The notes beneath the pieces are model-generated. The model was not told where the DNA came from and ran no database searches. It was given only the letters and a program-made list of their open reading frames with translations. A DNA stretch of 64,000 nt from Paenibacillus dendritiformis (GTDB lineage: Bacteria; Bacillota; Bacilli; Paenibacillales; Paenibacillaceae). The stretch lies in the NCBI RefSeq assembly GCF_015845845.1, contig NZ_LDIG01000159.1:1-64000 (forward strand), written 5' to 3'. Below, one piece after another: positions 25,459 to 35,010 of the stretch. Each line of letters begins with the position of its first letter. Positions within the stretch are counted from its first letter, which is position 1. The translations under genes were made by a program, and so were the position numbers.

Positions 25459-27648
25459 ATGAAGATGGTCAAACGAATCAAGTTGCGCACGTTGACAATC
25501 GGGGGCTTATTCACCCTCTTTTTTATTGTCATCGTGACTCGTCTGTTTTGGTATCAGGTGTGGAATCAAGATTTCTGGATGGAACTGGCGAAAAATTCGT
25601 GGTCGACCGAGAGAACCATCGAGCCGGTGCGCGGAACGATCTATGATCAGAACGGGGAAGTGCTCGTCATGAATGCCCCTGCGTATACGGTCGCGGTCAA
25701 CCCGGGCTTGATCCAGGAGTTAAAAACACAGGCTAAACTGGTCGAGCAGGATATCGACGTGGAGCGGCTTATCGTCCAGGAGCTTCACAAGGTGCTGGGC
25801 AAGCCGGAGAACGAGCTCTATGACATTGTCCGCAAAAAAAATCCGGAGACCGGAAAGTACCTGGTTCATCGCGAGGTGCGGAACGAGGGCTGGAAGATCG
25901 AGGAGGAGACCGCGCAGAAGCTGCGCGATTTCACCGAGTCGCTCAAGGAACAGACCAAATTGCAGGATATCGGGCTGTATCTGATGCCGGAGGTAAAGCG
26001 GTTCTATGCCAAAAACAACATGGCCGCGCATGTCCTTGGCTATACCGACAAAAACGGAAAACCGGTCGGCGGCATCGAGGAGCTGTATAATGATCAATTG
26101 GCCGGCACGGCCGGGGCGATCCAGTACGAGAAGGACCGGATGGGCAACAAGCTCCCGAAGGCGTCCGAGATTTACACGCCGGCCCGGGACGGGGACAATC
26201 TCTATTTGACGATCGATCGCACGATCCAACAGTATATCGAAGAAGAGATTCGGAAGGTGTACAATGAATATTCTCCGCATACGATTACGGTTATCGCCGC
26301 GGATCCGAAGACGGGCGACATTTTGGGCCTGGCGAACAGGCCGTCGTTCAATCCGAATGCGTACTGGGATTTTGACAATGAGCGCGCCTTTTTCAATCCG
26401 GCGGTGCAGGGCGGGTACGAGCCCGGATCGACCTTCAAGATCGTAACGCTCGCGGCGGCGGTTCAGGAAGGCTTGTTCGATCCGGATGCCTATTTCCAAT
26501 CGGGGAAAATTTATGCGGGCGGACGCCCTATTCACGACGTCAATACGACGTGGGGCACGATCACCTATCTGGAAGGCTTGAAGCGTTCCAGTAACGTCGC
26601 CTTCGTCAAGCTCGGCTTCGAGATGCTGAAGGAGGAGCGGTTCAAGTCCTACATAGACAAGTTCGGCTTCGGGCAAAAGACGGGCATCGAGATTCCGTGG
26701 GAATACGAGGGCTTCGTTCAGTTCACCTATCCGGCGGACGTCGCTGCCGCGTCATACGGCCACGGCCAGATCAAAGTGACGCCGATTCAGCAGATTATGG
26801 CGGTCTCGGCGGTGGCGAACGGCGGCAAGCTGATGAAGCCGCATATCGTGAAGAAGATCGAGGACCCGGTGACCGGCGAAGTGACAGAGCGGGAGCCGGA
26901 AGTGGTGCGGCAAGTCATCGAACCGGAGATTGCCAAGCAGGTCAGCGAGTATTTGGAGCAGGTCGTCGCAGACCAGGAGATCGGCACCGGGAAGAACGCG
27001 TACATCGAAGGCTACCGGGTCGCGGGCAAGACGGGAACCGCGCTCAAGGTTATTAACGGGGAGTACGACTCTACGCGCGCGGTCGTATCCTTTATTGGCT
27101 TTGCCCCGGTGGAGGATCCCCGGATCGCGCTCATCGTGGTCGTCGACGATCCGCAGAAATATTGGGAGGGCGGCGGCTTCGTCTCGCCGATTATTTTCAA
27201 AAATATCGTCTCCAAATCGCTGCGCTATATGGGCGTGCCGACGTCCCATGAGATGAAGCCGGGCGAGGCGGGCAAATCCGAAGGCCCAATCCGGCTGGTC
27301 AAGGCGCCGAACATCCAGGGGCTGAAGCCCCATGAGGCGAAGAAGCGCCTGGCCGAGCAGGGCATCGTCTTCCAGACGGTCGGCGCTGGCAAGGAAGTGA
27401 AGCGCCAATTCCCGGCGCCGGGCGAATATTTGGGCTCCGGCCAGCGGGTCTACCTGCTGACCGATGAGCCGGAAAATCTGAAAATGCCGGATATGAAAGG
27501 CAAATCGCTGCGCGATGTCATGGAAATCGCCTCGCTGCTGGGCATCGAGGTGCGGATCGAGGGCGAAGGCTACGTGACCGAGCAAAAGGCCTCGACAGAC
27601 AACGGCAAGCGCGTCGTCGACCTAAAATTGGAGCCGAGAAGGCCATAG
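25459..27648 (+). CDS. pbpB: Division transpeptidase PBP2B (class B PBP with PASTA domains)
   Basis: Septal peptidoglycan transpeptidase. One N-terminal transmembrane helix (about 13-32), the class B dimerisation domain starting RGTIYDQNGEVL, then the transpeptidase domain with the active serine S324 (GSTFK), SSN at 377-379 and KTG from K524. Two C-terminal PASTA domains follow (about 612-673 and 674-725). 729 residues, matching family length. It starts eight bases after ftsL. The next gene is a close paralogue, spoVD. Confidence 0.93.
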   Translation: MKMVKRIKLRTLTIGGLFTLFFIVIVTRLFWYQVWNQDFWMELAKNSWSTERTIEPVRGTIYDQNGEVLVMNAPAYTVAVNPGLIQELKTQAKLVEQDIDVERLIVQELHKVLGKPENELYDIVRKKNPETGKYLVHREVRNEGWKIEEETAQKLRDFTESLKEQTKLQDIGLYLMPEVKRFYAKNNMAAHVLGYTDKNGKPVGGIEELYNDQLAGTAGAIQYEKDRMGNKLPKASEIYTPARDGDNLYLTIDRTIQQYIEEEIRKVYNEYSPHTITVIAADPKTGDILGLANRPSFNPNAYWDFDNERAFFNPAVQGGYEPGSTFKIVTLAAAVQEGLFDPDAYFQSGKIYAGGRPIHDVNTTWGTITYLEGLKRSSNVAFVKLGFEMLKEERFKSYIDKFGFGQKTGIEIPWEYEGFVQFTYPADVAAASYGHGQIKVTPIQQIMAVSAVANGGKLMKPHIVKKIEDPVTGEVTEREPEVVRQVIEPEIAKQVSEYLEQVVADQEIGTGKNAYIEGYRVAGKTGTALKVINGEYDSTRAVVSFIGFAPVEDPRIALIVVVDDPQKYWEGGGFVSPIIFKNIVSKSLRYMGVPTSHEMKPGEAGKSEGPIRLVKAPNIQGLKPHEAKKRLAEQGIVFQTVGAGKEVKRQFPAPGEYLGSGQRVYLLTDEPENLKMPDMKGKSLRDVMEIASLLGIEVRIEGEGYVTEQKASTDNGKRVVDLKLEPRRP

Positions 27649-27665
27649 CTTGTTCTATCCCCTGG

Positions 27666-27704
27666 TTGTCCCGAATAGGTTGGTTATGAACCCAAGTGGG
27701 ACAA
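27666..27704 (+). other. Hairpin just before the spoVD ribosome-binding site
   Basis: TTGTCCC (27666-27672) and GGGACAA (27698-27704) pair over seven bases, with an inner GGTT/AACC pair. The stem abuts AAGGAGG at 27704-27710, so it could influence translation of spoVD. Confidence 0.35.
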
Positions 27705-27717
27705 AGGAGGGGTTACC

Positions 27718-29646
27718 GTGAAATTATCCAGTGTCACGGTCCGCAAGCGGCTGTTCATCGGCACCGGACTCGTGTCTCTTGGCTTTCTAGCGCTCGTCGT
27801 TCGTCTTGCCTATGTCCAGCTGTGGGAGGGCGGGGAAATTACGGCCAAGGCGGAGGAACTGTGGCGCAGAGACATCCCGGTTACGGCCAAGCGCGGGGAA
27901 GTGCTCGATCGGAACGGGGTGCGTCTCGCCTATAACGTGACTTCGCCGACGATTATGGCCGTTCCCGCCCAGATTCAGGATGCCGCGGCGACGGCTGCCC
28001 GGCTGGCGCCGGTGCTGCAAATGAAAACGGAGGATGTCGAACGGATGATTAAGGTACGCAAGTCTATCGTCCATATTAAGCCGGGAGGCCGCAAAATATC
28101 GCTTGAAACGGCCCAGCAGGTGCGGGAAATGAACTTGCCCGGCATTGTTGTCGCAGAGGATAATAAAAGATATTATCCCTTCGGGGATCTGGCCTCCCAT
28201 ATTCTCGGCTTCACCGGCATCGACAATCAAGGGCTGACGGGCATCGAGCAGAAGTACAATGACGCTCTTAGCGGGCTGCAGGGAAGCGTGTCTTATCTGT
28301 CCGACGCGAAGGGCCGCCAGATGCCGAATTCCTCGGAAACGTACGCTCCGCCGCGGGATGGATTAAATTTGCAATTGACGATTGACAAGCAAATACAGAC
28401 AATAATGGAGCGGGAACTTGATCAGGCGATGCTCGAATTGAAGCCGAAGCATATCATCTCGATTGCGATGGATCCGAACAACGGCGAGATATTGGCGATG
28501 GCGAGCCGCCCGAATTATGAACCGGCGCGGTACAAGGAATATTCCTCGGAGGTGTACAACCGCAACCTGCCGATCTGGATGACGTACGAGCCAGGGTCTA
28601 CTTTCAAGATCATTACGCTCGCCGCGGCGCTTGAGGAAGGCAAGGTCGATTTGTACAACGAGCATTTTTTTGACCCCGGGAGCATCGAGGTCGGGGGAGC
28701 CCGGCTCCGCTGCTGGAAGAGGGGCGGCCATGGGAGCCAGACCTTCCTCGAGGTGGTCGGCAATTCATGCAACCCCGGCTTTGTGACGCTGGGACAGCGG
28801 TTAGGCAAGGAGACGCTGTTTGAGTACATACGGAATTTTGGCTTCGGCCAAAAATCGGGCATTGACCTGAGCGGGGAAGCGACGGGAATTCTGTTCAAGC
28901 TGAACCGGGTCGGACCGGTCGAATTGGCGACGACCTCGTTCGGACAGGGCGTATCGGTGACGCCGATCCAGCAGATTGCGGCCGTGTCGGCGACGATTAA
29001 CGGAGGGAAGCTGTACCGTCCGCATGTGGCGAAGTCGTTCGAGCATCCCGAGACGGGGATGATCATCGATGAAGTCGAGCCGGAGATGGTCCGGCAGGTG
29101 ATCTCTCCCGAGACGTCGGCGAAGGTGCGGGACGCGCTGGAGCATGTCGTCGCCCAAGGCTCGGGACGCAACGCGTTCATCGACGGCTACCGGGTCGGAG
29201 GAAAAACGGGCACGGCGCAAAAGGTTGTGAACGGACGTTATTCGCCGAATGAGCATATCGTATCTTTTGTCGGGTTCGCCCCCGCGGACGATCCGAAGAT
29301 CGTCATCTATACGGCGGTGGACGATCCGCAAGGGATTCAGTTCGGGGGGCTGATTGCCGCTCCTATCGTCAAGCGCATCATGGAGGACGCGCTCCATTAT
29401 ATGGGAGTGGAACCGCGTCAGAAACAAGTACCCCGCGAATATAGATACAATGAGACGCCGATTGTGGCGGTTCCCAATCTGGTCGGCAAGACGTTGACCG
29501 ATATTTACGAAGACATGAACATGAACTTTCAACTAGCCAAATCCGGCACGGGCAACACGGTCATCCACCAGGCGCCCAAGCCGGGAACCCGTGTGGAGCG
29601 GGGATCGACGATCCGCATCTACATGGGCACGGAGACGGAGGAATAA
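27718..29646 (+). CDS. spoVD: Stage V sporulation protein D (SpoVD)
   Basis: A sporulation-specific class B penicillin-binding protein needed for spore cortex, working with SpoVE. Transmembrane helix about 17-38; dimerisation domain from KRGEVLDRNGVRL; transpeptidase domain with S294 (GSTFK), SCN in GNSCNPGFV, and KTG from K496. One PASTA domain at about 582-637 (VAVPNLVGKTLTDIYEDMNM). 642 residues. GTG start with AAAGGAGGGG upstream. The single PASTA and the pbpB-spoVD-murE order separate it from PBP2B. Confidence 0.92.
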   Translation: MKLSSVTVRKRLFIGTGLVSLGFLALVVRLAYVQLWEGGEITAKAEELWRRDIPVTAKRGEVLDRNGVRLAYNVTSPTIMAVPAQIQDAAATAARLAPVLQMKTEDVERMIKVRKSIVHIKPGGRKISLETAQQVREMNLPGIVVAEDNKRYYPFGDLASHILGFTGIDNQGLTGIEQKYNDALSGLQGSVSYLSDAKGRQMPNSSETYAPPRDGLNLQLTIDKQIQTIMERELDQAMLELKPKHIISIAMDPNNGEILAMASRPNYEPARYKEYSSEVYNRNLPIWMTYEPGSTFKIITLAAALEEGKVDLYNEHFFDPGSIEVGGARLRCWKRGGHGSQTFLEVVGNSCNPGFVTLGQRLGKETLFEYIRNFGFGQKSGIDLSGEATGILFKLNRVGPVELATTSFGQGVSVTPIQQIAAVSATINGGKLYRPHVAKSFEHPETGMIIDEVEPEMVRQVISPETSAKVRDALEHVVAQGSGRNAFIDGYRVGGKTGTAQKVVNGRYSPNEHIVSFVGFAPADDPKIVIYTAVDDPQGIQFGGLIAAPIVKRIMEDALHYMGVEPRQKQVPREYRYNETPIVAVPNLVGKTLTDIYEDMNMNFQLAKSGTGNTVIHQAPKPGTRVERGSTIRIYMGTETEE

Positions 29647-29648
29647 CT

Positions 29649-31145
29649 ATGCAGGAAATGCGATTGTCCGAAGCATGCAAACGAATGCTGAATGTGAAAT
29701 ATACAGGAGACGAAGCTGCGGTGGTGACCGGATTGGCGGTCGATTCGCGCCAGGTTCGGCCGGGCGATCTGTTCTTCTGCATCTCGGGCACGGCGGATGA
29801 CGGCCACCGTTATGCGGAGCAGGCCGTGGACAAGGGAGCGGCGGCGCTGGTCGTGGAGCGGGAGCTGCCGCTTGCGGTTCCCCAGATTATCGTCCGTCAG
29901 GCCCGCCATGCGCTGGCGGTGCTGGCTGATGCCTTCTACCGTTCGCCGAGCCGGGACTTGAAGCTGATCGGCGTGACGGGAACGAACGGCAAGACGACGA
30001 CGACTTATCTGATAGAGCGGATTTTGTCGGATGCCGGCCGCAAAAGCGGCGTGATCGGCACGATCGAGATGCGCTATGACGGACGCAAGCTGCCGATGTC
30101 GGGCACGACGCCGAATGCGCTTGAACTCCAGCGTTCGCTGCGGGATATGGCCGACTGCGGCGTGGAGGCGGTCGCCATGGAGGTGTCTTCTCATGCGCTC
30201 GACCAGGGCCGCGTGGAAGGCTGCCGCTTCCGGACCGCCGTATTTACGAACCTGACTCAGGATCATCTCGATTACCATGAGACGATGGAATCGTACCGCG
30301 ACGTCAAGGGCTTGCTGTTCTCCCGGCTCGGGAACACGTTCTCCGAGCAAGAGGCGGAGCGTTCCTATGCCGTGCTGAATGCGGACGATCCGGCATCGGC
30401 GCATTTCGCCAAGCTGACCGCCGCAGAGACGCTGACGTACGGCTTGTCGGCGTCCGCCGATATTCGGGCGGAGGACATCCGCATGAACGGCAAGGGAACG
30501 AGCTTCCGCGTCCATACGTTCCGCGGATCGGCCGACGTGCAGCTTCGCATGGTCGGCAAGTTCAATGTCTGCAACGCGCTCGCCGCCATCGCGGTTGGGC
30601 TGATTGAAGGCATCGCGCTGGACGACATTTGCGCCAGCCTCGAAGCGGTGCCGGGCGTGGCCGGACGTGTCGAGGCCGTGGAGGCCGGGCAGCCGTATAC
30701 GGTCATCGTCGATTACGCTCATACGCCGGACGGCCTCGAGAATGTGCTGCAGAGCGTCAAGGAATTCGCGGAAGGCCGCATCATTTGCGTATTCGGCTGC
30801 GGCGGGGACCGCGATCGGACCAAGCGCCCGATTATGGGCCAGATATCGGCCCGGTATGCCGACTACTCCATTATTACGTCCGACAATCCGCGCACCGAGA
30901 ATCCGGACCGGATTCTCGAAGATATCGAACGGGGGCTGACGGAGATGGAGGTCAGCCGCGACCGTTATGAATGCATCGTCGATCGAAGAGCCGCCATTGC
31001 GAAGGCTATTGATATGGCAAGCCCGAGCGATGTAGTATTGATTGCGGGGAAAGGGCATGAGACCTATCAAATTATCGGCCGCGAAACCTTTGATTTCGAT
31101 GACCGCTTGGTAGCAAAAGAAGCGATAAGGGGAAAAGTGCAGTGA
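29649..31145 (+). CDS. murE: UDP-MurNAc-tripeptide synthetase MurE (meso-DAP adding)
   Basis: Adds the third amino acid of the peptidoglycan stem. Mur ligase order: N-terminal UDP-binding domain, ATP loop GVTGTNGKTTTT near residue 115, MEVSSHALDQGRV, NLTQDHLDYH, and the C-terminal domain with HTPDGLENVL. DNPR at residues 412-415 (SDNPRTENP) is the meso-diaminopimelate specificity motif, so the cell wall is mDAP type. It starts two bases after spoVD and overlaps murF by four bases. Confidence 0.95.
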   Translation: MQEMRLSEACKRMLNVKYTGDEAAVVTGLAVDSRQVRPGDLFFCISGTADDGHRYAEQAVDKGAAALVVERELPLAVPQIIVRQARHALAVLADAFYRSPSRDLKLIGVTGTNGKTTTTYLIERILSDAGRKSGVIGTIEMRYDGRKLPMSGTTPNALELQRSLRDMADCGVEAVAMEVSSHALDQGRVEGCRFRTAVFTNLTQDHLDYHETMESYRDVKGLLFSRLGNTFSEQEAERSYAVLNADDPASAHFAKLTAAETLTYGLSASADIRAEDIRMNGKGTSFRVHTFRGSADVQLRMVGKFNVCNALAAIAVGLIEGIALDDICASLEAVPGVAGRVEAVEAGQPYTVIVDYAHTPDGLENVLQSVKEFAEGRIICVFGCGGDRDRTKRPIMGQISARYADYSIITSDNPRTENPDRILEDIERGLTEMEVSRDRYECIVDRRAAIAKAIDMASPSDVVLIAGKGHETYQIIGRETFDFDDRLVAKEAIRGKVQ

Positions 31146-32566
31146 TAGAGACAACCTTGGAACATATAGCGGAGCTGTGCGGCGGCGCGTTGGCGGATCC
31201 GTCCGCAGGCTCGGCGGAGGTGCGCGGCGTATTTACCGATTCCCGCTCCGTGCTGCCCGGAGGGCTGTTCGTTCCTCTCGCCGGCGAACGATTCGACGGC
31301 CATGCCTATGTCGAGGAGACGCTGCGCGCCGGGGCGGCCGGATCGCTCTGGCAGGCGGATCGGGCGCTTCCCGGCGCTTCCGCGCCGCTTATTATCGTGG
31401 AGGATACGTATGCGGCGCTGCAGCGGCTGGCCGCCGCTTATCTCGCGGAAACCCGGGTTCAGGTGGTCGGCGTTACCGGAAGCAACGGCAAGACGACGAC
31501 CAAGGATCTGGTGGCGTCCGTCTTGTCGCAACGATATCGGGTACATAAGACCGATGGGAACTTCAACAATCATATCGGGCTTCCGCTGACGGTGCTCTCG
31601 ATGCCGCCGGAGACGGAGATTGCGGTGCTCGAGATGGGCATGAGCGGCCGGGGCGAGATCGAGCTGCTCTCGAAGCTGGCGAGACCGGACGTGGCCGTCA
31701 TCACCAACATCGGGGACGCTCATCTGCTGCAGCTCGGCAGCAGGGAGGAGATCGCCCGGGCGAAGCTCGAGATTACGGCCGGGCTGCGTGACGGGGGGCT
31801 GCTCGTCTGCCACGGGGACGAACCGCTTGTCGATCTGGCGCTGTCCGAACGGGAGCCGGAGGATCGCATCCGCTTGCTCCGCTTCGGGCTGGGCGAACGA
31901 TGCGAGCTGCGGCTGTCGCGCATGAACGGCGACGGCAGCGGCACCGTATTCGCCGTGCCTTCCGCCGGCGGACAAGGCGAGGCTGTCTTCCGCATCCCGC
32001 TGCTGGGGCAGCATAATGTGATGAACGCGATGGCCGCTCTGGCGGTCGGACGCCGCTTCGGCCTGACGGACGAACAGATTGCGGCCGGACTGGCCGGGGC
32101 GCGCATCAGCGGCATGCGCTTCGAGCGTCATGTCACGCCGCAAGGCTGGATCGTAATGAATGACGCATACAATGCGAGCCCGACCTCGATGAGGGCGGCC
32201 TTGTCCGTGCTGGCCGGCATGAAGGGCGGGCGGCGCATCGCCGTGCTCGGCGACATGCTGGAGCTGGGACCGCAGGAAGCGGCGCTCCATTACGAGATCG
32301 GAGCGGAGCTACGCCCGGATAAGGTCGATCTGCTGCTCACGTACGGCGAGTTGGGCAGGCATATCGCCGAAGGAGCCCGCCGCTCGCTGGCTGCCGAGGC
32401 CGTGCGCCCGTTCCAGGATAAAATATCCTTGAAATCATATTTGAAGGAAGAAATAAGACCCGGCGATATCGTGCTCGTCAAGGCATCCCGGGGAATGAAA
32501 CTTGAAGAAGTTGTAAATGACTGGATCCGTAACACGGATTCGTCTGTGGGGCCACGGGAGGTGTAG
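31142..32566 (+). CDS. murF: UDP-MurNAc-tripeptide-D-Ala-D-Ala ligase MurF
   Basis: Adds D-Ala-D-Ala to complete the UDP-MurNAc pentapeptide. ATP loop GVTGSNGKTTTKDLV near residue 113, FNNHIGLPLTVL, ELGMSGRGEI and INDAYNASPTSM-type motif NDAYNASPTSMRAAL, then GDMLELG. 474 residues. The GTG start at 31142 overlaps the murE stop codon, consistent with translational coupling. The ORF ends four bases before mraY. Confidence 0.95.
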   Translation: MIETTLEHIAELCGGALADPSAGSAEVRGVFTDSRSVLPGGLFVPLAGERFDGHAYVEETLRAGAAGSLWQADRALPGASAPLIIVEDTYAALQRLAAAYLAETRVQVVGVTGSNGKTTTKDLVASVLSQRYRVHKTDGNFNNHIGLPLTVLSMPPETEIAVLEMGMSGRGEIELLSKLARPDVAVITNIGDAHLLQLGSREEIARAKLEITAGLRDGGLLVCHGDEPLVDLALSEREPEDRIRLLRFGLGERCELRLSRMNGDGSGTVFAVPSAGGQGEAVFRIPLLGQHNVMNAMAALAVGRRFGLTDEQIAAGLAGARISGMRFERHVTPQGWIVMNDAYNASPTSMRAALSVLAGMKGGRRIAVLGDMLELGPQEAALHYEIGAELRPDKVDLLLTYGELGRHIAEGARRSLAAEAVRPFQDKISLKSYLKEEIRPGDIVLVKASRGMKLEEVVNDWIRNTDSSVGPREV

Positions 32567-32569
32567 GGA

Positions 32570-33532
32570 TTGGACTTCAAATTGATGTTAATGACAATGG
32601 GCGTATCTTTCATCTTGGCTGTCATCCTCGGTCCGCTAACCATTCCGCTGCTTCGCAGGCTCAAGTTCGGACAGCAGGTCCGCGATGACGGCCCGCAAGG
32701 CCATTTGAAAAAAGCAGGCACCCCTACGATGGGCGGCGCCATTATTTTGCTCGCCTTCACGCTTGCTTTTCTGAAATTTTCGGTAACCGACATTGATTTT
32801 TATGTGCTGCTCATCGCGACGCTCGGCTTCGGACTGATTGGATTTCTTGACGATTATATCAAAATCGTGTTCAAGCGTTCGCTCGGCCTGACCGCGAGGC
32901 AGAAGCTGATCGGGCAGCTGGCGTGCTCCGCCGTCATTTGCGTGCTGCTGTGGCAGTCGGATCACAGCACCGTGCTGGCGGTTCCGGGCACGTCGTGGGG
33001 ACTCGACCTCGGTTGGTTCTATTATCCGTTCATCATTTTGATGATGCTGGCGATCAGCAATGCGGTCAATTTCACGGACGGCCTGGATGGCCTGCTGTCC
33101 GGCACCAGCGCGATCGCGCTGGCGGCCTTCGCGCTGATCGCGATGCAGCTCTCCGAGATCGCGGCCGCGGTATGCGCGGCAGCCATGATCGGCGCCGTGC
33201 TCGGCTTCCTCGTCTTCAATGCGCATCCGGCCAAGGTGTTTATGGGCGATACCGGCTCGCTCGGCATCGGAGGCGCCATCGGGGCGATCGCCATTTTGAC
33301 GAAGACGGAGCTGCTGTTCCTCGTTATCGGCGGCATCTTCGTTATCGAGATGCTGTCGGTCGTGATTCAAGTCGTCTCCTTCAAGACGCGAGGCAAGCGC
33401 GTATTCAAAATGAGTCCGATTCATCATCATTTCGAGTTGTCCGGCTGGTCGGAATGGCGCGTCGTCATCACCTTCTGGCTCGCGGGCATCGTGCTCGCCG
33501 GACTCGGATTATGGATCAACAAGGGGTTGTAG
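32570..33532 (+). CDS. mraY: Phospho-MurNAc-pentapeptide translocase MraY
   Basis: Makes lipid I on the inner membrane face. 320 residues with about ten transmembrane helices. Catalytic motifs are visible: GxPTMGG-type GTPTMGGAIILL, FLDDYIK (the DD pair), NAVNFTDGLDGL, and PIHHHFELSGW with the histidine cluster. The start is a TTG at 32570 with GGGAGGTG six bases upstream. Confidence 0.96.
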   Translation: MDFKLMLMTMGVSFILAVILGPLTIPLLRRLKFGQQVRDDGPQGHLKKAGTPTMGGAIILLAFTLAFLKFSVTDIDFYVLLIATLGFGLIGFLDDYIKIVFKRSLGLTARQKLIGQLACSAVICVLLWQSDHSTVLAVPGTSWGLDLGWFYYPFIILMMLAISNAVNFTDGLDGLLSGTSAIALAAFALIAMQLSEIAAAVCAAAMIGAVLGFLVFNAHPAKVFMGDTGSLGIGGAIGAIAILTKTELLFLVIGGIFVIEMLSVVIQVVSFKTRGKRVFKMSPIHHHFELSGWSEWRVVITFWLAGIVLAGLGLWINKGL

Positions 33533-33535
33533 CAG

Positions 33536-34963
33536 ATGGAACATCCAGATACGTACCAAGGAAAGCGCGTCGTCGTTCTCGGCCTGGCCAAGAGCGGCGT
33601 CAGTGTGGCTAAGACGTTTCATGAACGAGGTGCCCTCGTAACCGTCAATGATAAGAAAGAGCGCCACAAATGCCCTGAAGCTTCGGAGTTGGAAGCTTTG
33701 GGCATTTGTGTTGTATGCGGCCATCACCCGGATGATCTGCTCGATGCCAGCGTCCGGCTCGTCGTCAAAAATCCGGGCATTCCGTATACGGCGCCGCCCG
33801 TCCGCCAGGCGATCGCGCTCGGCATCGAGGTCGTGACCGAGGTGGAGGTCGCTTATCATCTCAGTCCGGCGCCGATTATCGGCATCACGGGCAGCAACGG
33901 CAAGACGACGACGACGACCTGGGTCGGCAATATGCTCGAAGCGGCCGGGCTTCGTCCGATCGTCGCCGGCAATATCGGCACGCCGCTCTGCCAGGCGGCC
34001 GAAGAAGCGAGCGCGGACAACGTGCTGGTCGCCGAGCTGAGCAGCTTCCAGCTCAAGGGGACATCCGCCTTTCGTCCGCGTGTCGCCAGCTTGCTGAACA
34101 TGTCGGAGACCCATTTGGATTATCATGGGACGATGGAGGATTATGTCCAGTCCAAGGCCCGCTTGTTCCGCAATATGGCGAACGGGGATGTCGCCGTGCT
34201 CAATGCGGACGATGCGGCCTGCCGGACGCTCGCTCCGGAGATCGGGGCCCGAATCTGGTGGGTGTCGTCCACGCAGCGCGTCGAATGCGGCGTATATGTA
34301 GAGCCTCCCTATCCGGCAGGGTCCGGGGAAGGGGAGGAGGAAGATCGTCAACTGGTGTACGCGGATGAAGCCGGGCAATTGCATCCGATCATCGGCGTGC
34401 GGGAGATCGGCCTGCCCGGGCGTTACAATGTGGACAACGCCTTGGCGGCCGTTGCGATCTCGATTGCGGCGGGCGCCGATCCTGCGGCGCTGGCGGAGCC
34501 GCTCCGTTCGTTCCGGGGCGTGGAGCACCGGCTCGAATACGTGGGCGAGGTGAACGGCGCATCGTACTATAACAACTCCAAGGCAACGAATACGAAGGCG
34601 ACGCTGATGGCGCTGGAGGCGTTCGAAGCGCCGGTCGTCCTGATCGCCGGCGGCCTGGACCGCGGGCTCGATTTCCTGGAGCTCGTTCCGGTGCTGAAGG
34701 AGCGGGCCGCCGCCGTCGTCACGATGGGCCAGACGAGAGAGATTTTGGCCGCCATCGCCGCGAAGGCGGGTTTAACGAACGTAGCGGTCGTCGACAATGT
34801 AGATAATGCATCGGAAGCCGTATCGGAAGCGGTTCGTCTGGCGGCCGGATATGCCAAGCCTGGCGATGTCGTGCTGCTGTCGCCGGCTTGCGCGAGCTGG
34901 GATATGTTCCCTTCCTATGAAGAGCGCGGACGAATGTTTAAGGCGGCGGTGCATAGTCTTTAA
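33536..34963 (+). CDS. murD: UDP-MurNAc-L-Ala-D-Glu ligase MurD
   Basis: Adds D-glutamate to UDP-MurNAc-L-Ala. N-terminal Rossmann part (VVVLGLAKSGVSVAKTF), ATP loop GITGSNGKTTTTTW near residue 120, ELSSFQL, NMSETHLDYHG, VDNALAA, FRGVEHRLEYV and YNNSKATN. 475 residues. An acidic, low-complexity insertion near residues 260-280 (PPYPAGSGEGEEEDRQ) lengthens a loop of the central domain. Three bases separate it from mraY. Confidence 0.95.
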   Translation: MEHPDTYQGKRVVVLGLAKSGVSVAKTFHERGALVTVNDKKERHKCPEASELEALGICVVCGHHPDDLLDASVRLVVKNPGIPYTAPPVRQAIALGIEVVTEVEVAYHLSPAPIIGITGSNGKTTTTTWVGNMLEAAGLRPIVAGNIGTPLCQAAEEASADNVLVAELSSFQLKGTSAFRPRVASLLNMSETHLDYHGTMEDYVQSKARLFRNMANGDVAVLNADDAACRTLAPEIGARIWWVSSTQRVECGVYVEPPYPAGSGEGEEEDRQLVYADEAGQLHPIIGVREIGLPGRYNVDNALAAVAISIAAGADPAALAEPLRSFRGVEHRLEYVGEVNGASYYNNSKATNTKATLMALEAFEAPVVLIAGGLDRGLDFLELVPVLKERAAAVVTMGQTREILAAIAAKAGLTNVAVVDNVDNASEAVSEAVRLAAGYAKPGDVVLLSPACASWDMFPSYEERGRMFKAAVHSL

Positions 34964-35010
34964 GTAGGGGGGTGTTCAAGCCCCTACATTGTCCAATGAG
35001 GTGTACCGCA

